Position numbers and translations under genes: made by a program. DNA of 64,000 bases. It comes from Laspinema olomoucense D3b. Lineage in GTDB: Bacteria; Cyanobacteriota; Cyanobacteriia; Cyanobacteriales; Laspinemataceae. The DNA is taken from contig NZ_JAMXFA010000023.1 of assembly GCF_025370785.1 (NCBI RefSeq), positions 9,909 to 73,908 on the forward strand, written 5' to 3'. Shown here piece after piece: positions 55,137 to 62,671 of this stretch. Within the stretch, counting starts at the first letter, position 1; the number at the start of each line of letters is the position of its first letter. The notes below the pieces were generated by a model. It saw only the letters and a program-made list of their open reading frames with translations, was not told where the DNA came from and searched no databases.

Positions 55137-56066
55137 ATGCCTTATTTAAAGGATCCAGCAGATATTAAAGATGCGATCGCCACCTGTACCCAAGTTGAAC
55201 GCCTTTGGGTGGATACAGAAGTGGCAGATTATCGAACCAAAAAACCCCGACTTTCTTTGATACAGATTTTGCCAGACTTCCCCGGGGATTTCCCCAACTC
55301 CCTAGAATTGTTAATGAACCGGGTTTATCTTTTAGATGTTCTCGATCGCCCCGCATTAACAGCCGAGTTTATCAACACCATCATGGCTGACTCGACCATT
55401 GAAAAAGTATTTCACAATGCTAGTTATGATTTGAGGTTTTTAGGAAAAAGCCAAGCTGAAAATGTAACTTGTACGTTACTTTTGGCGAAAAGCTTGCCGT
55501 TATTTATGTTAGAAACCTCCAATTTTCAACTCAAAACTTTAGCTTGTGAATTGTGCGGTTTACCCCATCCGGATAGTTCCGAGCAACAAAGTGACTGGGG
55601 GAAACGAGCGCTAAGTGAGGCGCAGGTGAGATACGCAACCCTCGACCCGATTTATTTAGCTTATGTGCATCGGCGTCTGGTGGAGATGGAACGTATGACT
55701 CAGCGCGATCCGGCAACGGATAACGTGCAGGTTTTGGCGGCAGAATATACGCGATTAAAGCAGGAAGCGGCATTACTGGAGTCGGAATTGAGTTATGTGG
55801 AAAAGCGCCTCAAATCGGCGATGCAAGCTCAACGGATTCCCCAAATAGAGCGGGTTAAATTCTCCAGTTATGAGCGATCGACGTATAAAACACCGTTTTC
55901 GGAATTAGCAAAACTGGTACAGGAGGAACAGCTAGATTTTGATTGTGTCCTGACCCTGACCAAGGAAATGCGGGCTCAGCTAGATGCCGTCCGCGATCGC
56001 CTTCCCATGTCCGTGGAAACCTCAGAAACCTTGCAGTTAAGGGTCATTTCCTCGGAGGATGAGTAA
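55137..56066 (+). CDS. rnd: Ribonuclease D-like 3'-5' exonuclease
   Basis: A 309-residue DEDDy exonuclease. The metal residues are in LWVDTEVAD (Asp, Glu), HNASYDLRFLG (Asp) and RYATLDPIYLA (Tyr, Asp). After about 200 residues a coiled-coil and helical tail replaces a clear HRDC domain. It trims RNA 3' ends or, less likely, DNA. Its exonuclease part is strikingly close to the N-terminal domain of the converging 862-residue protein at 56792, so the two are recent paralogues. Confidence 0.93.
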   Translation: MPYLKDPADIKDAIATCTQVERLWVDTEVADYRTKKPRLSLIQILPDFPGDFPNSLELLMNRVYLLDVLDRPALTAEFINTIMADSTIEKVFHNASYDLRFLGKSQAENVTCTLLLAKSLPLFMLETSNFQLKTLACELCGLPHPDSSEQQSDWGKRALSEAQVRYATLDPIYLAYVHRRLVEMERMTQRDPATDNVQVLAAEYTRLKQEAALLESELSYVEKRLKSAMQAQRIPQIERVKFSSYERSTYKTPFSELAKLVQEEQLDFDCVLTLTKEMRAQLDAVRDRLPMSVETSETLQLRVISSEDE

Positions 56067-56138
56067 TTGTAGCTTACTTGGCTCCTCCAAACTGTTAGCT
56101 TGATTCTCGAATCAACCCTAACATTTAGCAATTATAAT

Positions 56139-56160
56139 AGGGTGGGCCTTTTCCCACCCT
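56139..56160. terminator. Hairpin after rnd
   Basis: AGGGTGGG pairs with CCCACCCT around a six-base loop, just beyond rnd. There is no T run. Confidence 0.5.
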
Positions 56161-56184
56161 ACGCCCCTGTGATCCACCCCGAGG

Positions 56185-56222
56185 GACCAATGACCAAGGA
56201 CCAATGACCAAGGACCAATGAC
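56185..56222. repeat. Short tandem repeat
   Basis: The 14-base unit GACCAATGACCAAG occurs two and a half times in a row. Confidence 0.85.
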
Positions 56223-56288
56223 AAAAAGTATTGCAGAATTCTGAGAAATACTGTAACCTTTTGTAATACCACCCAGGAGGAAGCCAAA

Positions 56289-56729
56289 GTGACGACACAA
56301 AAGGGATTTGGGAAAGTCGAACCGCCCAAGAAAACCGGCAAAGCCACCGCAAAACGGGAGGCGGCAGCACAGAAGTATGAGAAAATGAAAGAAGGGGATA
56401 TGCCCGAATTTCATATTTTTATGCGGATAGAAGGCAAAAATAACTGGTTTCCCGTGGGGTCGTTGATGGTGAATCGGACCAGTAAGATTAATCAAGCGAT
56501 TTTTGACACGGAGGAAGAGTTGCGAGAAGGCGGATTTCGCTTGTTTCCCATTCTGCGAAAAAATCAACAGAATTTGGAGTATGGGTATCGCTTAAAAGGG
56601 AAGGAATACGCAGAAGACCCTATCGAGTTGGCAGTCCGTCCTCCATCCAAGCAGCCGAATTTCATCCAAAATGCGATCGCCAAGTTTAAAGAGAGTTTTG
56701 CCGGGAACCGCAACTCAGAGGTTAGTTGA
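56289..56729 (+). CDS. Conserved hypothetical protein (possibly HHL1-like)
   Basis: A 146-residue protein from a GTG with AGGAGG about eight bases upstream. A Lys-rich start KGFGKVEPPKKTGKATAKR leads into a compact domain with WFPVGSLMVNRTSKINQAIF and GFRLFPILRKNQQNLEYGYRLK (about 57-120). From memory this pattern is shared by cyanobacteria and plastids and may be the HHL1-like (DUF6523) group tied to photosystem II repair under strong light; I am not sure of that. No membrane segment is evident. Confidence 0.75.
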   Translation: MTTQKGFGKVEPPKKTGKATAKREAAAQKYEKMKEGDMPEFHIFMRIEGKNNWFPVGSLMVNRTSKINQAIFDTEEELREGGFRLFPILRKNQQNLEYGYRLKGKEYAEDPIELAVRPPSKQPNFIQNAIAKFKESFAGNRNSEVS

Positions 56730-56791
56730 AAGGCGTTCAGGGAATTGAGGTCAGATGGGGTCTTCCCGGGGAATATCCCCATCAATACCAA

Positions 56792-59380
56792 TTAAGATAA
56801 GTCAATTTTTGAAGCAAATAAGCTTTGCAATCGGTGTAATTGAGAGCCGATTTGGTAGAGTAAATCTCCTTTGCCCAGGAGGTAAGCAGCGGATGTTTCT
56901 TGCCCGCCTAAAATAATGCTAGAGTCGGCTTCGCTGGCAGTTCGGAGGGCAACTCTTCCGGGCAAATTTGAGCGAATAATCGGTGTAACTACTTTTGCTT
57001 CTGGGCGTTGGGTGGCAATAATCAGATGAATTCCCGCCGCTCTTGCCATTGCACCCAGTCGTTTAATACTGAGTTCGAGGTCGGCGCGAATTTGTTTTTC
57101 TGCCATGAAATCGGCATATTCATCAAAAATGCAGACAATCCGGGGTAAGGGATTTTGTGCTTTCCGGTTATAGGAGGTAATATCATTACAGCCTGCGGAT
57201 TCAAATTGGCGATAGCGAGTTTCCATGTCTGAGACGAGTTCTGCCATCAGTGCGATCGCCTGCTCGCTTTCTTTAACAATCGGGGAGAGCAACCAGCGCA
57301 TCCCTTCAAATTCAGGAAAGGTAACACGCTTGGGGTCTACTAAGGCAATTTTGAGGTGACTAGGTTGATTGCGGTGGAGAAGACTCAACAGCAGCGATCG
57401 CAAAAACTCACTTTTTCCGCTTCCGGTTGTACCGCCTACCAAAAAGTGGCAGGTATTGGGGTCAGATAAATCCGCCTCAATTAAATTGCCATCTAAATCA
57501 ATGCCAATGGCAATTTTGACAGGAGCATCCGCTGGATTTTGTTGCCGATGAATGTAATGGGAAAATTCCGCAGTTTCGCGATCGCCCCGGGGTAAATCCA
57601 CGCTCACATATCCCGCTTGGGGGGCAATTAACGGGGGAACGGGAATCCCTAATTGCACCTGCAAATCCGCTGATAATTTTAAAATCGACGCCACTTTTAT
57701 CCCGGGAGCGGGTTTGAGTTTGACTCGGATAAAAGCCGGACCAATCGCTGCTCCTAAGTAATCAACATTAATTTTAAAAGATTTGAGCGTCACCGTCAAT
57801 TGTTGCCCCATCGCATCTGCATTCAGGGGGAGTTTGGGAACGGAATTTTGCGGCAGATTCAGCAGTGGTTTCAGCGCGGGGGGAGGAGTGTTCCCCGGAG
57901 AATCCACGGCAACCGGACTAGATTGAAAAAACGTTTGACACTTCTGGTGTTGCGGACAAATATCGCACAAGTGAGCTTGGGGAGTGGGCGGGGGTGGATT
58001 GGGATGCGGAGGTTGCCAGCGCAACCAGTCCTGCATTTGTTGGAGTTTATAGGGTATCAGTTGATGTACCGTTTGTTCTAATTCTTCCCAAGAATAGTGA
58101 TACTCTTTAAACTCCGGTAATACACAGTAAACCGCAGAATCTACAGGGCAGTTTCTCTGTTGCTTGAGCATATAGCTATACAAAGCTACCTGGGCAAGTT
58201 GGCCGCTGATATCTGCCGGTTGATAGGTTTTATACTCCACCGCACAGAGGCGATCGCCTTGTCCATGCACAATCAAATTATCCACCTGTCCTTTAACCAA
58301 TTGCCGACTGCCATCGGGTAAATCGAATTGATAATTGAGGCTAAATTCCCGGGCAATAAAGGTTTTAGCGAGGACAGAATCCGCCGAATAAAATTGGCGA
58401 TTCGTCACTAATAATTCGGCATATCGTTGGATTAGTCCTTTTAATCCCTGCCAAATTTGGTTGAGGGCCGGTAGTTTATTGGGGTCCGCTTGAATCGTCG
58501 ATTGGAGATAGCAACGAAACCGCAAATCATAGAAGCGGGTTTGCATCTGTTGGGCGAGAGTGTTGGCATTCAGTTTGGGCGGGGCATCTGCGAGAAACGC
58601 TGTAAATTCCGGCCCATCTAAGATTAAGGAAACAAATTGCTTGGCGAGTTCGTGAAATGGGTTACCAATGCCGAAAGCATTGGGGGTGGGAATAAACATC
58701 GTCATCTTCCCAAAATGCTGGCCCAGATAAAATAACCGGGGACATTCAAAGGCCACACGAACATTAGTCGCTGTCAAAGATTTGGGGTCAGAGGATTCGG
58801 ATTTGGGCATAGGGACAAGCTTGGGGATGGGGAAGGGCTGGGGTTTAGTAAATTGTTTTAATTTCAGATAAACTTGGGCTAAATAAACCGGATCCATCTT
58901 GGCATATCTTAATTGCCCTTGACTGAGGGGGCGCTGTCCCCAGTCGCTGGATTGTTCTTCCGGATGGATATCAGAAAATTGGCAGAGTTCGGCGGCGAGG
59001 GTTTTGAGTTTGAAGTTGGAAACCCCGAGGCGATCGCGTTTCAATGTTCTGGCCCATTTTAAGGTACAGGTGACATTCTGGGATTGAGATTTTCCCAAAA
59101 ATCTTAAATCATAACTGGCATTATGAAAAACTTTTTCGATGTCAGGATTGGCCATAATTTTGCCAATAAACTCCTGGACTAATTCCCGTTTCTCCAACAC
59201 ATCCAGGATATAGGCAAACTCTCCAGTGCAGTCCGTTTCCTGGGCCAGAACTTGAATCAGAGAAAGTCGGGGAACAGGACTGTACCAATCCGCTACTTCG
59301 GTATCAATCCACAGAATCGGATGAGCCGCGAATTGGGCAATGGCAGCTTGGATCTCAGCGGGTCGAGTCAAATAAAACAT
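56792..59380 (-). CDS. DEDDy exonuclease - Cas4/RecB-like nuclease - FtsK motor fusion protein
   Basis: An 862-residue three-part protein. Part one (1-175) is an RNase-D-type exonuclease with D26, E28, D91, Y159 and D163. Part two (about 205-485) is a PD-(D/E)XK nuclease of RecB/Cas4 type: GQVDNL (D367), VEYKTY (E382, K384), then QxxxY in QVALY (Q397-Y401), with Cys213, Cys472, Cys475 and Cys481 placed as for a 4Fe-4S cluster. Part three (about 525-862) is FtsK-like, with the alpha-type lead, Walker A GGTTGSGKS (649-657), Walker B IVCIFDEYAD (748-757) and IATQRPE. No DNA-reading gamma domain follows. It is the last gene of a three-gene operon. It probably moves along and degrades DNA. Confidence 0.9.
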   Translation of the reverse strand: MFYLTRPAEIQAAIAQFAAHPILWIDTEVADWYSPVPRLSLIQVLAQETDCTGEFAYILDVLEKRELVQEFIGKIMANPDIEKVFHNASYDLRFLGKSQSQNVTCTLKWARTLKRDRLGVSNFKLKTLAAELCQFSDIHPEEQSSDWGQRPLSQGQLRYAKMDPVYLAQVYLKLKQFTKPQPFPIPKLVPMPKSESSDPKSLTATNVRVAFECPRLFYLGQHFGKMTMFIPTPNAFGIGNPFHELAKQFVSLILDGPEFTAFLADAPPKLNANTLAQQMQTRFYDLRFRCYLQSTIQADPNKLPALNQIWQGLKGLIQRYAELLVTNRQFYSADSVLAKTFIAREFSLNYQFDLPDGSRQLVKGQVDNLIVHGQGDRLCAVEYKTYQPADISGQLAQVALYSYMLKQQRNCPVDSAVYCVLPEFKEYHYSWEELEQTVHQLIPYKLQQMQDWLRWQPPHPNPPPPTPQAHLCDICPQHQKCQTFFQSSPVAVDSPGNTPPPALKPLLNLPQNSVPKLPLNADAMGQQLTVTLKSFKINVDYLGAAIGPAFIRVKLKPAPGIKVASILKLSADLQVQLGIPVPPLIAPQAGYVSVDLPRGDRETAEFSHYIHRQQNPADAPVKIAIGIDLDGNLIEADLSDPNTCHFLVGGTTGSGKSEFLRSLLLSLLHRNQPSHLKIALVDPKRVTFPEFEGMRWLLSPIVKESEQAIALMAELVSDMETRYRQFESAGCNDITSYNRKAQNPLPRIVCIFDEYADFMAEKQIRADLELSIKRLGAMARAAGIHLIIATQRPEAKVVTPIIRSNLPGRVALRTASEADSSIILGGQETSAAYLLGKGDLLYQIGSQLHRLQSLFASKIDLS

Positions 59381-59481
59381 TAATCAATAGGGTGAAAGTG
59401 GGGTGCTGGTTTCCCTAAAAGGGTGGTGAAAGCCACTAGAAAGAGCAATTCTAGGCCGTTTAATCGGTCATCCATTTGGGC

Positions 59482-61494
59482 CTAGACTTGCGGAACCCGA
59501 GAGATCACTTGAGTCTTGGGATCGCTTTCAGAACCGATCAAATCAATTTTTCCTTCTTGAATCAGTTCATCAATCAATTGATTGAGTCCTTCTGGAGAAA
59601 CCGTATCAAAGTTAGCATGAGCATTGTCAATCGCCATCTCTCGTCCTAAGAACTGTTGGGTAATGACCATATCTAAAATAAAGTCTTTAGCGGCTAAAAT
59701 TTGGGGGTCAACCTCCGGTTGACTCGGGTCAGAATCGGTTTTGGGCGGAGCAGGAACCATACCTAAATCTTGCAATAAGATACAGCCCTGCAAAATCTCC
59801 GTTTCTCGGATCAGTTTCTGCAACCGCTCCAGGGTTATCACTTGATCCACAATCACCAACTCTCCCGCCAGGGCTTCTTTAACTAGGGTATAATAAGTTC
59901 CCAGATAGTGCAGGGAGTTGAGACGGGGGGTGATATGACGATGGGGAGAACCCGTAAACAGTTCTTTATACAGTTTATATCCCTTGAGTTTAGATTCTTC
60001 CACTTTTTCAGCGCGGATTAAATAAACTGGAGTTTTAGGATGCTGTGCCATTGAGCGGCGGCAGGCATCCATCACAAAGAAAAAGGTTTTCATGTTCGGA
60101 TCTTCACTCCAAACCACCCCAATCGATTCCGGTCCACCACTGGGTTGATAGGAGAGAGAATAACTCGCTAATTTGTCGCTCAGTAAAAATTTCGGGGCAA
60201 CGGGTAAGCGCAATGCCTCCATCGCCGCCTGTAACATTTGAATCCGCTCCGGTGCTGAAAAATAACTAATTTTAGCAACTTTTTTCTGAGTCTTTTTAAA
60301 CTCTTCCACCCAGAGTAATTTCAAGCCAGAACCATAATCTGCTGGGGGTGGCGGTTGTCCAATTTTATACTCTTCAATCAGTTGCCGCCCCAGTTGTAAT
60401 ACTAAGCGAGGAGCAGTCTTGCCACTGGGAAATTTTTCTTCTAAGTCTTTGCGAGTTAAGGGATAAATTGGCGAAAGGGGTTGAATGCTAACTTTTTGAT
60501 GCAGTGAATAAAGACGATTTGCCCAGATGGCTTCGGCTTCATCCAAGCCAATTCGTTTGAGGAGAATCAGTTTATGAATTCCCGCTTTATCCGAATTTTG
60601 AATTCCCTGTCTTACAATTTTCCAACTATTTTGCACCATGTTAATAATAATTAAGAAATTCGTGATTCCCTCCAGATGCAGGCGAGTATTCAAACTCAAC
60701 AAGGGTTGCAAATTTAAAGAGCCCCCGGACCCCATACCTACCAGCTCAACGTTATCTAAACATAAAACAATCGGTTGGGTTTCCGTTGAAATTTTTCCCA
60801 AATTCGCTAAAATTTCCCAAGCTGCTTCTTCACTTTCGATGGAATGTTTTAATTTCAGGTCTTGGAGAGAATCTTCACTTAAATCATCCCCGCGCAACCA
60901 CTCGCAGGCGATGGGATAGAGTTCCGGGTTGGTGAGGTCATACAAAATCCCAAAAAAACTATCGGCTTGGGCAATCCCGAGGGATTGATAGGTTTTTTTG
61001 AGGTGGGTGATAAATTTTTTACGATTACTTTGGAGTAAGGTCCAGACTTGATCATCAAAAATTCGCTGTTTTAGGGAACGATTGGTGAAGGCAGACAGAC
61101 TTTTGAGCCAAAGCATGAGTTGGGAATCGGTTTCCCCTTCTGGAACTTGCATGAGACTATCAACAGTGTGGCGCAGGAGATGGCGTCTCATCCATTCATG
61201 GTCAGACCAAGGGGGAATGTAGGCAAAAAAGGCTTTAGGTTTCAAAGTCTTTTTGAGACGACCTAATAGATAACTTTTGCCCGAACCCGGATCCCCCAGC
61301 AGCATAATTGTGCGGCTGTGATGGTCCTGGGCCATTTGGTCCACCCAGGTTTCAATCTCAACCATTGCCTCTTTGTGAATCGAATCAACGGTGAGTGAGG
61401 CTTCTTGGCTTTCTCTCCAAAAGTTTCCCGTTTTAAATGAAATGGGGTCGAAAGGGTTAACCGATCTTTGAATAATTGTGTCTATAGATACCAT
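59482..61494 (-). CDS. Large P-loop ATPase, operon partner of the nuclease-motor fusion
   Basis: A 670-residue ATPase with Walker A GDPGSGKS (67-74) and Walker B PIVLCLDNVEL (about 241-251), so an AAA/STAND-like NTPase. An N-terminal cap (1-60) starts VNPFDPISFKTGNFWRE. The C-terminal 300 residues, from about 410, hold an alpha/beta region (GVVWSEDP, FFFVMDACRR) and a final helical, winged-helix-like part. I do not recognise a named family. It sits about 100 bases before the fusion gene and 60 bases after the upstream gene, all on the same strand. It may load or regulate the motor. Confidence 0.85.
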   Translation of the reverse strand: MVSIDTIIQRSVNPFDPISFKTGNFWRESQEASLTVDSIHKEAMVEIETWVDQMAQDHHSRTIMLLGDPGSGKSYLLGRLKKTLKPKAFFAYIPPWSDHEWMRRHLLRHTVDSLMQVPEGETDSQLMLWLKSLSAFTNRSLKQRIFDDQVWTLLQSNRKKFITHLKKTYQSLGIAQADSFFGILYDLTNPELYPIACEWLRGDDLSEDSLQDLKLKHSIESEEAAWEILANLGKISTETQPIVLCLDNVELVGMGSGGSLNLQPLLSLNTRLHLEGITNFLIIINMVQNSWKIVRQGIQNSDKAGIHKLILLKRIGLDEAEAIWANRLYSLHQKVSIQPLSPIYPLTRKDLEEKFPSGKTAPRLVLQLGRQLIEEYKIGQPPPPADYGSGLKLLWVEEFKKTQKKVAKISYFSAPERIQMLQAAMEALRLPVAPKFLLSDKLASYSLSYQPSGGPESIGVVWSEDPNMKTFFFVMDACRRSMAQHPKTPVYLIRAEKVEESKLKGYKLYKELFTGSPHRHITPRLNSLHYLGTYYTLVKEALAGELVIVDQVITLERLQKLIRETEILQGCILLQDLGMVPAPPKTDSDPSQPEVDPQILAAKDFILDMVITQQFLGREMAIDNAHANFDTVSPEGLNQLIDELIQEGKIDLIGSESDPKTQVISRVPQV

Positions 61495-61551
61495 GCCTGA
61501 AATTACCTAATGCGAAGGGGTAAAAATGCCAACAATCAAGGCAGTCAGAGA

Positions 61552-62391
61552 CTAGAAATAGGTGATAAAAAATAGCGGACATCCGAGATCTTGGGGAATT
61601 CCTGCGTTGATTTGGTCGGGACTGTAGGGGTTTGTATCCACTAAAGAACTCAACTCAATTTTATCGTCGCCTTCCAATCGATAGAGGGCTTGATCCAATT
61701 CCCTGCGGGATAGAGGAGGTTGAAGTTTCTGGCGCAGATGAAAAATTGGTAAATAATTGTCCGTTACTAATTCTTGGTCTAAAGCCCGAATTAGTTGCCA
61801 AATTTCCTCATCACTGGGCTTTTTCATGGGGACTGGGGCGGCAGTTTCGGGCGCAGGAGAGGTCGGCGGTAAAGCGGCTTTTTCCGGGAGGTGAACTTTA
61901 CGGAGAAACCGAAGATATTCCGTCAACATTTTCAGGTGAATCGTACCCTTGGTACTGTTAGACTCAAACTCATCTCGTAAAAATTCTTTTCCCCGTTCCG
62001 TCAGCCAAACTTCTTTAAATTTTTTATCAATAACTTTAATAAATCCCCGGGCGGCTAAACTGTGAATGACAGCTTGTCGCTGCTCCGCAGCAACCCCAGT
62101 TTGCGCAGGGGAAATGCTACCTTTAGCTGTAGCTTTTAGGACTTTTAATTCTTGTTCAGAGATCGGCAATGTGGTCGGATCTGCTTGGAGTAGGGATTTT
62201 CCCGGAGGGGCGATCGCCAATTTTTTGATTTCTTCCGTACAATCAACTAGCCCGCGTTCAATCAGTTGGCGACCGATGCGATCGCGTTCTGAAGCTTTCG
62301 TTTTCGGGTTAGGCTCAACTTTGGTGATCAATGCCCGATAATCCGTAAACCCCAATAACTTCAACAGAAATTTTAGCTCCGTTACATCCAT
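61552..62391 (-). CDS. Winged-helix-like protein, first gene of the nuclease-motor operon
   Basis: About 279 residues from the ATG at 62391 (MDVTELKFLLKLLGF), with GAAGG just upstream. Two or three winged-helix-like segments are visible: LIERGLVDCTEEIKKLAI, VIHSLAARGFIKVIDKKF with WLTERGKEFL (about 115-145), and REXDQALYRLEGDDKIEL-like text near 245. A Pro-rich linker lies at about 180-200. I do not recognise the family. It could bind DNA or join its operon partners. HIP1 sites inside it suggest long residence. Confidence 0.8.
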   Translation of the reverse strand: MDVTELKFLLKLLGFTDYRALITKVEPNPKTKASERDRIGRQLIERGLVDCTEEIKKLAIAPPGKSLLQADPTTLPISEQELKVLKATAKGSISPAQTGVAAEQRQAVIHSLAARGFIKVIDKKFKEVWLTERGKEFLRDEFESNSTKGTIHLKMLTEYLRFLRKVHLPEKAALPPTSPAPETAAPVPMKKPSDEEIWQLIRALDQELVTDNYLPIFHLRQKLQPPLSRRELDQALYRLEGDDKIELSSLVDTNPYSPDQINAGIPQDLGCPLFFITYF

Positions 62392-62671
62392 ACCTTCACC
62401 CGTCGCTTGCGCGCCATAACAACTGCCCAACTTTATAATGACCCGATTTGGAACCCGACGATCGCTTTTTTACAAAACTTTAGAAATCTTCCCGGGTCCG
62501 GTTCCGAGTCCCTCTTTAAAAACCCTCCACCTTATAAGGGGAAGTCTTCAACAGAACAAAGTCTACCGCTTGTGTTTATTAATAAATGTTAAGATATTGT
62601 TCAAATTTAACCTCAGATCCGCTAATATGTAAAACGATTCTGTAAGGCTCCGGATTATCCGGCTAAAAACC
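62392..62671. promoter_or_regulatory. Divergent promoter region of the two candidate-system transcripts
   Basis: About 280 bases between the operon's first gene and the divergent ParA-fusion gene, so both promoters must be here. An AT-rich part (about 62575-62640) contains TTGTTC and TAATAT spaced 20 bases apart, a weak promoter match. Confidence 0.35.

Noticed and set aside
56185-56222. Tandem 14-base repeat as a CRISPR start
   Set aside because: The units are directly adjacent with no spacers, and no cas genes are present; the Cas4-like domain is inside a fusion protein.
56792-62391. Assignment as DptFGH or BREX
   Set aside because: The overall plan is similar, but no dnd or brx signature genes or matching domain order are visible.
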